From Pseudobutyrivibrio sp. UBA1225 (GTDB lineage Bacteria; Bacillota; Clostridia; Lachnospirales; Lachnospiraceae): DNA of 48,759 nt. Location of the stretch: assembly GCA_002309345.1 (NCBI GenBank), contig DBWZ01000063.1, forward strand, positions 1-48,759, given 5' to 3'. Every line of letters begins with the position of its first letter. Within the stretch, counting starts at the first letter, position 1. This document shows positions 7,826 through 16,974 of this stretch, piece by piece. A program made the translations under genes and the position numbers. The notes under the pieces were generated by a model, which was given only the letters and a program-made list of their open reading frames with translations, did not search any database and was not told where the DNA came from.

Positions 7826-8147
7826 ACAATTAAGCATCTGTATTTTCACACTGTCACATAATAATAAAATAGCTCTTCCAATATATTCTTGCGATAACTG
7901 TGCGAATTGAAATGAACTTAGTAAAATCTTAAAGCAGGTTTTGTAGAATTTAAGTATGTGCTGCCATGGACGGCAGCACAAGGCTGATAGTGAAATGGAC
8001 TGAACTTGAAGCCGGTACTTAAATCTACAAAAACCTGCTTTTAATTTTACTTAGTGAATGAAGTCTGAGCACAGTTATCCAATAATATATTGGAAGAGAA
8101 AAATAACTTAAAAGTGACAGTGTGAAAAAATACAGTTACTTAAAAGT
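7826..8147. repeat. large palindromic element, copy 1 (~320 bp)
   Basis: The arms pair imperfectly along their length, for example CTGTATTTTCACACTGTCAC (7838-7857) with its near-complement ending at 8135, TCTTCCAATATATT with AATATATTGGAAGA, and AAGCAGGTTTTGTAGA with TCTACAAAAACCTGCTT. The centre holds hairpin A (9-bp stem 7957-7965/7972-7980, loop ATGGAC) and hairpin B (GGCT 7982-7985 with AGCC 8010-8013, containing GTGAAATGGACTGAACT), closed by an outer stem 7944-7956/8016-8028. It fills the cstA-metH gap; no gene is visible there. Confidence 0.85.
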
Positions 8148-8167
8148 GCAACCTCCATGAAGGCCCC

Positions 8168-10597
8168 TTATCCCACAAGGCTTTGGACTAGCTTCACGCA
8201 TCCTGCTGCATCTTCAGAATAGCCATCGGCTCCTATCTCGTCCTTAAAGGATTCTGTAATGCAGGCTCCTCCAATGATAATCTTGGCTGTACAACCTCTT
8301 GCTTTTGCTTCCTCAACCACATCGGCCATGCGCATCATAGTAGTTGTCATAAGGGCAGATAATCCAATAATCTGGGCACCTGTCTCAATAGCCTTATCAA
8401 CTATTTCTGAAGCAGGAATATCCTTGCCCATGTCGATAACATTGTAGCCGTAGTTCTTAAGCATCAATGCACATAGATTCTTCCCTATGTCGTGAATATC
8501 ACCTTCTACAGTTGCAATAACAACTGTAGCCTTGCTTTGGCCATCATCGGAAGCAAGCATTGGCTCAATAACCTTCATGCCTGTTTCCATTGCATTGGCT
8601 CCAGCAATAAGCTGTGGCAAGAAGTATTTCTTTTTGTCGTAGAGCTCACCTACGGCATTGATTCCTCTAATCAGATGCTCCTCAATAATTGCCTGAGGAT
8701 CTGTGCCCTCATCGAGAGCTTTTTGTACCTCTCCTACAATTTGATCCTTCTTCCCCTTTATAACACACTGGGTGATTTGACTTGCCCCCTCACAAAGGCC
8801 CGCTACTGATACTCCACCCTTGGCGCTTGCTGCACCTGAAGAACTAGTGGCTGCCTTTGCTTCCACTACAGGAAGAGATGAATATTTTTCGAGGGCACCT
8901 GGCTTGTTCATCAATGTATCCGCTGCTGCAGCTTGATACATAAGCATCTCCTGATTCGGATTTGCGATAGCCATTGTAAGCCCCTTGCTAACCGCAATTG
9001 TAAGATATGTTGTGTTTACAAACTGTCTGTTTGGCATACCAAATGAAATATTTGAAAGACCACACACAGTTGGTAAATCTAATTCGTATTTACAATATTC
9101 TATTGTTTCAAAGCACTGTAAAGCTGCCGTGTTGTCTGCGCCAACTGTTTGCACCAACACATCCACAACAGCGTCTTCTTTCTTAAGACCAAGCTCTACT
9201 GCTTTGCTAATTACTGTATTGATATGCTGCTTCTTTTCTTCCATGTCCTTTGGAAGACCTGCGCCAGAAAGGGGAAGCGTGATAAACATCGCACCATATT
9301 TCTTGGCAAGCTTAAGCATAGGCTCCATCTTCTCAGCCTCTGCCGAAATAGAGTTGATAAGAGCTCGTCCAGGATATATTCTAAGGGCGGCCTCCATGAC
9401 ATCCACATGGCTGGTATCTAGGCATAGTGGCAAATCAACCGATGATGTAACCTCGTAGATGCTGTCAATCATCATCTGCTTTTCATCGATACCATTCATT
9501 CCCATATTCACATCAAGGATGTTGGCACCTCTCTCCTCTTGCTCTCTTGCAAAATCAACCACCATAGAAAGAGAACCATTTTTGAGAGTCTCTTGGAATT
9601 TCTTTTTGCCGGTAGGATTGATTCGCTCACCGATAACCATAAATGGTCCATCCAAATCTATCCATGTATTCATACGCTCAGAGGTAACCACTCTAAGTGG
9701 TTTGTCCTGAATCTTGTGGGCTGGCTTATTCTTTAATCTATTAACAAGCTCTTTGATGTGCTCCGGTGTTGAACCACAACATCCGCCAAAAAGTGATGCA
9801 CCTGTCTCATATAACTTTTCACAGGCATCAGCAAACTCCTTCGGTCCCATCTTATAGACTGTCTTGCCATCCTCAAGCTCTGGCAAGCCTGCGTTTGGTT
9901 TTACTATGATAGGAACATTTGCCACTTTAACCATCTGTTCAACAAGCTCGCCCATGGCATCTGGACCTGTACTGCAGTTAAGGCCTACGCAGTCTACTCC
10001 CATTGACTGTAAAACTATCACAGCTGTATCAGGGCTAGTTCCGTAAAGTGTCTTGCCGTCAGGATTGTATGTAAGTGATACCACGATTGGTAAGTCGCAG
10101 GTTTCTTTTATAGCAAGAACCGCAGCACGACACTCCTGCAAACTCATCATTGTCTCCACAACAAATAAATCTACCCCTTCAAGGAGGATGGCTTCAACCT
10201 GCTGCTTGTAGCAATCTACTAGGTCTTCAAACATCAAATCTCCAAGTGGATAAAGCTGCTTACCTGTCATAGAGATATCTCCAGCAACCAAGCCCTTATC
10301 GCCTGCAACCTCTCTTGTAAGCCTAACAAGCTTTCTGTTCATCTCAACCAAATCATCACCCAACCCATACTCATCTAGCTTGATTTGTGACGCGGTAAAG
10401 GTAGGCGCAAGCACTATATCCGAGCCTGCTTCGTAATATGCATTTTGAACCTCTTGAATTGCCCAAGGATTATCAAGTATCCATTTTTCTGGGCATACAC
10501 CTGCTGGTATACCTCGCTTTTGAAGCTCTGTACCTGTGGCTCCATCTATAAAAACTATTCTACTTTCAAGTAAATCTCTAAACTCTGAACGGGTCAT
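8168..10597 (-). CDS. metH: cobalamin-dependent methionine synthase without activation domain
   Basis: An 809-residue protein that methylates homocysteine to methionine. Domains in order: homocysteine S-methyltransferase (residues ~1-290, Zn ligands in GLNCSTG and GGCCGST), pterin-binding domain (~315-570, GERINPTGKKKF), cobalamin cap and cobalamin domain (~600-809, B12 ligand in DIHDIGKN). The C-terminal AdoMet reactivation domain of the 1200-residue enterobacterial enzyme is absent, as in many anaerobes, so reactivation must use another protein. AGGAGA precedes ATG 10597. No S-box riboswitch or sulfur-regulon operator was seen upstream. Confidence 0.93.
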   Translation of the reverse strand: MTRSEFRDLLESRIVFIDGATGTELQKRGIPAGVCPEKWILDNPWAIQEVQNAYYEAGSDIVLAPTFTASQIKLDEYGLGDDLVEMNRKLVRLTREVAGDKGLVAGDISMTGKQLYPLGDLMFEDLVDCYKQQVEAILLEGVDLFVVETMMSLQECRAAVLAIKETCDLPIVVSLTYNPDGKTLYGTSPDTAVIVLQSMGVDCVGLNCSTGPDAMGELVEQMVKVANVPIIVKPNAGLPELEDGKTVYKMGPKEFADACEKLYETGASLFGGCCGSTPEHIKELVNRLKNKPAHKIQDKPLRVVTSERMNTWIDLDGPFMVIGERINPTGKKKFQETLKNGSLSMVVDFAREQEERGANILDVNMGMNGIDEKQMMIDSIYEVTSSVDLPLCLDTSHVDVMEAALRIYPGRALINSISAEAEKMEPMLKLAKKYGAMFITLPLSGAGLPKDMEEKKQHINTVISKAVELGLKKEDAVVDVLVQTVGADNTAALQCFETIEYCKYELDLPTVCGLSNISFGMPNRQFVNTTYLTIAVSKGLTMAIANPNQEMLMYQAAAADTLMNKPGALEKYSSLPVVEAKAATSSSGAASAKGGVSVAGLCEGASQITQCVIKGKKDQIVGEVQKALDEGTDPQAIIEEHLIRGINAVGELYDKKKYFLPQLIAGANAMETGMKVIEPMLASDDGQSKATVVIATVEGDIHDIGKNLCALMLKNYGYNVIDMGKDIPASEIVDKAIETGAQIIGLSALMTTTMMRMADVVEEAKARGCTAKIIIGGACITESFKDEIGADGYSEDAAGCVKLVQSLVG

Positions 10598-10720
10598 ATT
10601 TTCTCCTATATATAAAACTCTATTAATTCCACCAAAAATTTTATCATACTATATATGCAGGGAAAAAGATTTTTCTAACACGCATAAAATTTTTACTTTA
10701 TAAGAATGCAATATAGTTTC

Positions 10721-10769
10721 AAAAAAAGAGATTTTGAACAAATGTTAAAAACACCAATTCAAAATCTCT
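10721..10769 (-). terminator. intrinsic terminator downstream of the HD-GYP gene
   Basis: Minus strand: AGAGATTTTGAA, 19-nt loop, TTCAAAATCTCT, followed by a T-run. It lies between the HD-GYP stop and the metH start. Confidence 0.7.
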
Positions 10770-10801
10770 AATTATATAAAGAAACAATAAATAAACATCA
10801 A

Positions 10802-10930
10802 AATCTATAGATTCTTGTTTTTCATCAGAAAAACGGGAATCGTACTAGACCTACTTTTTCATGAAATGGAAAAGTAGTCTGGCAAAGCCAGATTTCTTCT
10901 GGCAGAACAAGGAATTACCAGCAATAATCT
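10802..10930. repeat. short dispersed repeat, copy A
   Basis: Contains AATCTATAGATTCTTG (10802-10817), CATCAGAAAAAC and TTCTGGCAGAACAAGGAATT..CCA..CAATAATCTAT (10895-10930). The same blocks occur in a different arrangement at 35394-35450. It abuts the HD-GYP stop codon. Confidence 0.55.
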
Positions 10931-12002
10931 ATGCTGCTCGCAAAATAACTGTAGATAAATAGCTAGTATCTCGCGCAAGATTGATTATCTTTTCAGAATC
11001 TCTAAGCTTAATAACCGGTCTAAGTGGATAAGACTTGTTCTGTCTCATAACTATAGCTATCTCGCCTGTGCTAAGCAATACTTCTGTGCCATTAGGAAAA
11101 GCATTGATGATAGATAAAAATGCTCTGAAATAATCCATGTTAAACTTGTTGCTCATAGTAAACATAATCTCTATAGCTTGAGATGGTGACATGGCAGATT
11201 TGTATGCGCGCTCTGTAACTAAGGCATCGTAAACATCTACTATTGAAATAATCTGAGCCATCTTGCCGATTCTGTCATCAACCAAACCTCTAGGATAACC
11301 TGTACCATCAACATTCTCGTGGTGATTGAGAATACCTTGGCGAACCTCTTCTGAAATAAGAGCTGCTCCAAGTAATAGCTTGTATCCATGAATTGGATGA
11401 GTTTTGATAATCTCGAACTCTTCTTTTGTAAGCTTAGCAGGCTTGTTGATTATTTCGGCTGGAATCTTTTCCTTGCCTATGTCGTGCAATAAACCTGACA
11501 CTGTAACTTCGCGAACAAAGCTGTCGGATTCGCCTATAACCTTGGCAAGAACTGCCGCCATAGTACCAACATCAACTGCATGCTTGTATGTATATACATC
11601 ACTAACCTTGAGTTTTTCTAGATTGATACAAAGACTTGTAGCACTTTTTACGATAGAATAGACTTCTTCTCCCATTTCCGTCGCGCCAATAGTAAGTGTA
11701 TCTACATCATCTACATTTGCATATAGATTTGAAAGAGTTTCCACTGCATATTCTTTAAAGGAGTTGTCAAACTCTATTGATTCATCTTTATCTGGTTGAA
11801 TAATTACTTCCTCGACAGGTTCTTCCGTATATGAAATGACCACTTGAACAGGTCCCTTGTAGTTAGAGAGCTTTTCTAGTGTGTTTTCATCCATGACTGT
11901 CATCTTAGGGCAAAGCAAAACGCCTTTGTCAGTATATATATCTGTCTCCGTAATACATCCTTTAGGAAGCTCCGAAATATATCCCTCGAATTCCTTTGTC
12001 AT
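10929..12002 (-). CDS. HD-GYP domain protein (probable c-di-GMP phosphodiesterase)
   Basis: A 357-residue protein. Residues ~1-110 form an N-terminal domain like that preceding many HD-GYP domains (PKMTVMDENTLEKL). Residues ~120-310 are the HD-GYP domain, with metal ligands in GLLHDIGKEKIP, the HHENVDGTGYPRGL segment and IVDVYDAL. The family hydrolyses cyclic dinucleotides. No membrane segment or receiver domain is present. AGAAGGG precedes ATG 12002. It is transcribed toward metH but separated by a terminator. Confidence 0.88.
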   Translation of the reverse strand: MTKEFEGYISELPKGCITETDIYTDKGVLLCPKMTVMDENTLEKLSNYKGPVQVVISYTEEPVEEVIIQPDKDESIEFDNSFKEYAVETLSNLYANVDDVDTLTIGATEMGEEVYSIVKSATSLCINLEKLKVSDVYTYKHAVDVGTMAAVLAKVIGESDSFVREVTVSGLLHDIGKEKIPAEIINKPAKLTKEEFEIIKTHPIHGYKLLLGAALISEEVRQGILNHHENVDGTGYPRGLVDDRIGKMAQIISIVDVYDALVTERAYKSAMSPSQAIEIMFTMSNKFNMDYFRAFLSIINAFPNGTEVLLSTGEIAIVMRQNKSYPLRPVIKLRDSEKIINLARDTSYLSTVILRAA

Positions 12003-12164
12003 ATTTAACCCTTCTGTTATAAAAAACCACCAAAATTGTTACCCGACGATATATTATAACAAAAACGCTATATATTCAACCACAAATTCATAAATACATT
12101 TATTTTTTAACAATTATACATAAAAAGAACAATTTTATAATATTTTTTAGTATTATTTGACCTG

Positions 12165-14300
12165 CTAATCCCAACCTAGAGCCTTACGCTTAGCCTTCAT
12201 ATCATCAACAATTAGCTTTGCAAGTTCCACTGGATCAGTATTAACATTCATTGTTGAACCAAGCAGTTCTTTTGTGCCATGCTTAAGGAATTCGATAACA
12301 TTTTTAGAGCCGTGAATCTGTGCCTCAACGCAGTGATAAGAGCTGATTCCATTAAGTCTAAAGCCAAGGGCTGCATCAATACCCTTTTCATTTCCCCACT
12401 CCGGTGATGCAAAGGCATAAGGTAACTCTGGTATATCCTTGCCAAGCTCTCCCGCAATGCCTGCAAATATACCTGTAGAACGTGTATTATCGATACACTC
12501 TCCCACATGCCATACTGGTGGCAAGTCAGGCTCAAGGAATTCTCTAAGACTTGCGCCTGCTTTTTCCTTGCCTGAAACAGCACAATATCCCAGCTTCATA
12601 AGTGGGAAGGATGCACATCCGTTTGAAATAATAAGTACATTATTCTTAAGGAGCTCGTCTGCTACGTCCACGATACATTTTTCATATAAAACTTTTGGAT
12701 TGTTACATCCAACCATGTTTACAACTCCAAGAATCTGTCCTGATTTGATAGCCTCTGCTATTGGCTTCATGCTTCCAAATCTTCTGTGAATATATTCAAC
12801 AGAAAAACCAACCTCGGCCTCCACCTCATATGGTGGAATGTATACAGGTATACCCTTGCGGTTTTCAAAGCTTTCGATTCCTCGTCTGACAATCTGCTCT
12901 GCCAATTCCTTGGTCTGATCTAGGTTACTGTGATGATGATCGTACTCATAGCGTTCTGCTCCAGGAAGTCTTGCTGAATCGCTGGTGGTGATAACAACTG
13001 TCTTGAAGCATCGTGCAACATCCATGATAGATGGGAAGACATCCTGCACATCTGCCACCCAAAGATCAAGGGCACCAGTTCCAAGCACTAGCTCTGCCGA
13101 TACAGCGTTTGAAAGAGGAATAACGCCGCTATCTCTATACATAGCCGAAAGTCCAGAACAACAAATACCGTAAAAACGAATTCCTTTTGCCCCCTTTGAC
13201 TTAGCAAGCGCGATTAAATCATCCCGCTTTCCTGCTGCAACAATCTGGCTAACAAGAAGAGGCAAGTGACCGTGAACCGCAATATTTACATAGCCCTTTT
13301 CAAGAGCTCCAATATTTACTTTTGAGGTAACTCTATCACCCACGCCAAACAATGCATCCGTGGCAATCGAAGCACCAACAACACCAGAGAATGTAAAAGC
13401 AAGACCGCAGCGTAAGAATTGCTGCATGATGCTCTTCCAATCACCGTCGGTAGCACATCCACTCTTGTGATATGCTTCGAATACTTCGTGATAAGCACTG
13501 ATAGGTAAGATATCAAGCTCTTTCCACACCTTTTGTCTTTCTGGAAGAGCGCATGAAGAAATTGTCTTGTACTCTCCCGGTACTGTTCTAGACATATCCT
13601 CTAAAAGTGCATCTGCCAAATCCTTTGCTACATTTTTAAGCTGGCGATTCTTTTGTCTGATGCCAAAGGCTTCTGCTGTGCTTCTGATTTTTTGCTCGCC
13701 TAAAATTGGTATATCTAGCTCTCCCTCAGCAGCCTTTTTAAGGGCAAGCATTACCTCTCTTGCATGCATTCCGTGCTGTGCCGCACCGGCAGCAGCTGCT
13801 CTAAGCAAATTTCTTGCTACGATAAGATCTGCATCTGCACCACAAACACCCTTAGGCGCCTTTGGTGTAATACGACATGGTCCCATGTTACAAACCTTAC
13901 AGCAGACCCCCGCAAGGCCAAAGTTGCACTGTGGCTTTTGAGCATCAAATCTGTCAAAGGTTGTATCTATACCAAGCTGTTCCATTCTAAGAAGCATCTC
14001 TCTTACAGCAGGGTCTGGAGTTTGATCAATAACATCCTGCTTTGAAGGAAACGTCTTTCTATACTCAGAAACTGCATTCATGTAATCCTTGGTAAAATCC
14101 TCTGGATTCTCCTCGCCACCATGGGCACTAGCCTTAAGTGTAACTGTAGGAACACCGTGAGCGTCAAACCCTATCAGGTTTCTGTGTGAGTGAATGTGCT
14201 CAACTCCTTTGTTACCTCGGGCGTGACTGTGGGAGTGTTCGTGAGAATGCTCGTGAGAATGATTGTGACAGTGTTCTTGTATATCGTGGTTGTGACTCAT
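12165..14300 (-). CDS. cooS: divergent Ni-Fe carbon monoxide dehydrogenase catalytic subunit (CooS-like)
   Basis: A 711-residue protein, about 70-80 longer than typical CooS. Residues 1-40 are very His-rich (about 14 His in repeated HSHEH units), like nickel-binding tails of maturation factors. D-cluster cysteines C125 and C133 and B-cluster cysteines C134, C137, C142 and C153 are present. C-cluster ligands H345 (VHGHLP), C381 (GICCSG), C532 (GCNNP), C562 (SNGC) and C602 (GEC) and the lysine K639 are present. At the site corresponding to the sixth ligand (usually DxQC followed by (I/V)(M/F)P) residue 420 is Asp (DVQDVFPS). It lies 75 nt after the importer ATPase with its own AGGAG and no obvious separate promoter, so it is probably the last gene of that sulfur-controlled operon. 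No CooC or CooF gene is nearby. The reaction may differ from CO oxidation. Confidence 0.85.
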   Translation of the reverse strand: MSHNHDIQEHCHNHSHEHSHEHSHSHARGNKGVEHIHSHRNLIGFDAHGVPTVTLKASAHGGEENPEDFTKDYMNAVSEYRKTFPSKQDVIDQTPDPAVREMLLRMEQLGIDTTFDRFDAQKPQCNFGLAGVCCKVCNMGPCRITPKAPKGVCGADADLIVARNLLRAAAAGAAQHGMHAREVMLALKKAAEGELDIPILGEQKIRSTAEAFGIRQKNRQLKNVAKDLADALLEDMSRTVPGEYKTISSCALPERQKVWKELDILPISAYHEVFEAYHKSGCATDGDWKSIMQQFLRCGLAFTFSGVVGASIATDALFGVGDRVTSKVNIGALEKGYVNIAVHGHLPLLVSQIVAAGKRDDLIALAKSKGAKGIRFYGICCSGLSAMYRDSGVIPLSNAVSAELVLGTGALDLWVADVQDVFPSIMDVARCFKTVVITTSDSARLPGAERYEYDHHHSNLDQTKELAEQIVRRGIESFENRKGIPVYIPPYEVEAEVGFSVEYIHRRFGSMKPIAEAIKSGQILGVVNMVGCNNPKVLYEKCIVDVADELLKNNVLIISNGCASFPLMKLGYCAVSGKEKAGASLREFLEPDLPPVWHVGECIDNTRSTGIFAGIAGELGKDIPELPYAFASPEWGNEKGIDAALGFRLNGISSYHCVEAQIHGSKNVIEFLKHGTKELLGSTMNVNTDPVELAKLIVDDMKAKRKALGWD

Positions 14301-14375
14301 TAAATTGACTCCTTATACATATTTTTTATTTAAATAATTCATACAATAATGAAAGTAAATTTTTATTTCTATATG

Positions 14376-15149
14376 TTAAATGTTGTATTCGATATTGTCT
14401 TCCAACTTCATATTTAAAAGGTCGAAGATTTTATCTCGTACCAGCAAGAAATCTCCGCTTGTTCTATCTCTAAAGTGATGAAGTGGAACCGTCAGAACAC
14501 CTTTAACCTTTCCCGGGTTTGGTGTCATGACAACAATTCTATCTGCAAGATAAACCGCTTCTTCTATATCATGTGTGACAAAGATAATTGTCTTCTTTTC
14601 ATTTTTGCAAATATCCAAAATGTCATCCTGAAGTTTCATTCTGGTTATGGCATCAAGAGCTCCAAACGGCTCATCCATAAAGATGATGTCCGGCTCTACC
14701 GCAAGGGCTCTTGCAATAGCTACTCTTTGCTTCATACCACCAGAAAGCTGTCTTGGAAAACTGTTTTCAAAATCCTCTAGCTTTACAAGTTTAAGGTACT
14801 TCTTGGCAATCTCATGGCGCTTATCTTTATCAACACCCTTTGCCTCCAGGCCAAGCTCAACATTTTTAATAACGTTGCGCCATGGAAGCAATCCATAGTT
14901 TTGAAAGATGGTAACGTTTTTGGTGCTTGGAGATGTAACCTCTTTTCCATCTATTTGCACACTGCCGTGATTTACCAAATCAAAACCTGCTATAGCGTTA
15001 AGCAATGTGCTCTTGCCGCAGCCCGATGGACCAAGAAGGCAAATAAACTCGCCCTTTTCTATATCAAGATTCACATCTGAAAGAGCTGTGAATTCTGTAT
15101 CGTTTTCTATGAATGTCTTTCCTGCGTTTTCAATATGTATATACGACAT
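14376..15149 (-). CDS. ABC transporter ATPase (nitrate/sulfonate/taurine type)
   Basis: A 257-residue ATPase with Walker A GPSGCGKST (residues ~39-47), Q-loop, signature LSGGMKQRVAIARAL, Walker B IIFMDEPFGALD and the switch HDIEEA. The FGALD sequence after Walker B is typical of the TauB/SsuB/NrtD group. Its ATG overlaps the permease stop by one base (TAATG), so the two are translationally coupled. It powers the importer formed with the permease and lipoprotein upstream. Confidence 0.9.
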   Translation of the reverse strand: MSYIHIENAGKTFIENDTEFTALSDVNLDIEKGEFICLLGPSGCGKSTLLNAIAGFDLVNHGSVQIDGKEVTSPSTKNVTIFQNYGLLPWRNVIKNVELGLEAKGVDKDKRHEIAKKYLKLVKLEDFENSFPRQLSGGMKQRVAIARALAVEPDIIFMDEPFGALDAITRMKLQDDILDICKNEKKTIIFVTHDIEEAVYLADRIVVMTPNPGKVKGVLTVPLHHFRDRTSGDFLLVRDKIFDLLNMKLEDNIEYNI

Positions 15150-15910
15150 TAGTTTTCACCTCCCCAACTTCTAAGGATGCGTTTTTCCAAAAGTCCAATC
15201 AAAAAATCAAGTAACAATCCAATTAGTCCTATTACAAGGATTGTTGCAAGAAGTATATCTGCTCTAATGTTGTTTCTAGCATCGATAATCTGATAGCCAA
15301 GTCCAGACTGGGCTCCTACCATCTCCCCTGCTACAAGGAATATCCATGCGCTTCCCAATGCAAGATGTATCGCATTTGCGATTTGAGGAAAAGCCGCTGG
15401 AAGAATTACCTTCCACATAAGAGCTGGCTGTTTGATTCCAAAATTGTCTGATACTCTAAAATAGATATCATTTATCTTTGATACAGCTGAAACAGTAGAT
15501 AGTAGCACTGGGAAAAATGCCGCTATAAAAATGATAACTATAGCTGGCAAGTCTCCGATTCCAAATAGTAATACTACAAATGGCATCCATGCTGTTGGTG
15601 AAATTGGTCTAAGCAACTGCAGTGCTGGATCTACATATTTAAATACTCTTGGCAGACTCCCTAGGATTAAGCCTAAGATAACTGCTACGATAACAGATAG
15701 CCCGTAGCCTATCGCGAATCTATACATACTAGCCGCAATAGAATCTAAAAGAGTTCCATCTTTAATCATTTCTATTAATGCTTGCAATGCCATAAGTGGC
15801 GATGGAAACAACGCCTCGCTGTAATCACTAATTACAAAAGCAAGTTGCCATATTCCTATCAAAATCAATATAGATATAATTACATTTTTAGCAGATAATA
15901 ATTTCTTCAT
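15149..15910 (-). CDS. ABC transporter permease (TauC/SsuC-like)
   Basis: A 253-residue protein with six hydrophobic segments and the BPD_transp_1 coupling segment near AALMWKVILPAAFPQIANAIHLALG (EAA-like loop), as in sulfonate/taurine/nitrate permeases. The context (sulfur promoter, TauA-like lipoprotein) favours an organosulfur or related anionic substrate, but that is inference. Confidence 0.88.
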   Translation of the reverse strand: MKKLLSAKNVIISILILIGIWQLAFVISDYSEALFPSPLMALQALIEMIKDGTLLDSIAASMYRFAIGYGLSVIVAVILGLILGSLPRVFKYVDPALQLLRPISPTAWMPFVVLLFGIGDLPAIVIIFIAAFFPVLLSTVSAVSKINDIYFRVSDNFGIKQPALMWKVILPAAFPQIANAIHLALGSAWIFLVAGEMVGAQSGLGYQIIDARNNIRADILLATILVIGLIGLLLDFLIGLLEKRILRSWGGEN

Positions 15911-15960
15911 GATTATCCCTTCTTGTTTCTATAAATTACTTTTTCTAATCAACTATCTAC

Positions 15961-16014
15961 CTAATAAATATCAACTTGATTATCTGGTTTAAACTTTAAA
16001 GTAATATTTGTCAT
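15961..16014 (-). CDS. possible 17-residue microprotein between importer genes
   Basis: ATG at 16014 preceded by AGGA, TAG at 15961; the product starts MTNITLKF and ends NQVDIY. It fills the 112-nt gap between lipoprotein and permease. Two more tiny ORFs with ribosome sites occur in the adjacent sulfur genes (17082-17126 and 17463-17525). This could be chance. Confidence 0.25.
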   Translation of the reverse strand: MTNITLKFKPDNQVDIY

Positions 16015-16022
16015 GTAGTTTC

Positions 16023-16946
16023 CTAGAAATCATTTTTAACAAAATCAGCGTACGCTGGTGGATTGTCTGAAAGTCCATATGACTTAACCTTGTCTGAAAG
16101 CTCGCCATACATTTCCTCGGTAATCTCAAGGTCGTTATAAGAAATCCACTTAAGAGAAATATCAAGAACATCATCCTTCTGATTTAAATACTTCTTTGCA
16201 ACCTTCTTTGCTGTATCTGAATCAAGATTATTTCCTGCTGTCTTGTAGCCTTCTACAAATGCTTTAGCTGTATCAGCATTATTATTGATAAAGTCATCTG
16301 TCAAAACGAGTGCGCAGCATACGGAATCAGGCCAAAGCTCTTCTGATGTGTAAAGTACTTTGCCAGCTCCAACTGACACTCCCATTGCACCGAATGGTTC
16401 TGCCACGCAGTATCCGTCAATTGTGCCTGCTGCAAGTGCTGATGGCATCTCTGTTGGAGCAAGCTCAACAATGTTGACATCATCGATTGAAAGTCCATCC
16501 TTTGTAAGTGCATCATTTACTAGAATGTTGTGTGATGACTGGCGATGAGGAATTGCAATTGTCTTGCCCTTTAAATCCTTGCCATCCTTAACATCGTTAG
16601 AAACTACTATTACGTTTCCATCTTTATGTCCAAGTGCAACTGCCTTGATTCCAACGCCCTCTGACTTTGATTTCATGGCAAGCTCAATTAACACTGAAGC
16701 ACCGTCCACCTTGCCAGAATTAAGAGCATCTAGAAGCTCTGGCCAAGAACCATATTTAACAAGTTCCACATTTACATTTTCATTTTTCTCAAGCTCATCT
16801 GCTTCCTCTAAAGCAGCAAGTGAATGTGTAATTGGAAGATACGCGATTTTAACAGTTTCTGCCGAATCACTAGTTTTTCCTTTACCACAACCTATCAAAG
16901 CTAGTGATGTGATGATTAGTAATGTAAGTAATAAGCCTTTTTTCAT
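16023..16946 (-). CDS. substrate-binding lipoprotein of a TauA/SsuA-like ABC importer
   Basis: A 307-residue protein with a lipoprotein signal (charged start, hydrophobic run, lipobox LIGC at about residues 17-20). It has the NMT1/TauA periplasmic-binding fold, with YLPITHSLAALEE near the mature start, IPHRQSSHNIL in the middle and GTIDGYCVAEPFGA for the ligand pocket. This family binds sulfonates, nitrate, bicarbonate or thiamine precursors. GGAGG precedes ATG 16946. It is the first gene of importer-CooS and directly follows the promoter with sulfur operators. Confidence 0.88.
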   Translation of the reverse strand: MKKGLLLTLLIITSLALIGCGKGKTSDSAETVKIAYLPITHSLAALEEADELEKNENVNVELVKYGSWPELLDALNSGKVDGASVLIELAMKSKSEGVGIKAVALGHKDGNVIVVSNDVKDGKDLKGKTIAIPHRQSSHNILVNDALTKDGLSIDDVNIVELAPTEMPSALAAGTIDGYCVAEPFGAMGVSVGAGKVLYTSEELWPDSVCCALVLTDDFINNNADTAKAFVEGYKTAGNNLDSDTAKKVAKKYLNQKDDVLDISLKWISYNDLEITEEMYGELSDKVKSYGLSDNPPAYADFVKNDF

Positions 16947-16974
16947 TTCTTTATCCTCCGGTTTGTTTCCTTTT

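Noticed and set aside
7826..8147. Insertion sequence or CRISPR array in the cstA-metH gap
   Set aside because: No transposase ORF and no regularly spaced direct repeats; the structure is a single palindrome.
10598..10720. S-box, T-box or cobalamin riboswitch before metH
   Set aside because: The gap is short and AT-rich, with no conserved riboswitch core seen; the only hairpin is a terminator of the neighbouring gene.
15989..16174. 61-residue ORF overlapping the end of the TauA-like lipoprotein
   Set aside because: It is an out-of-frame shadow of a well-supported gene.
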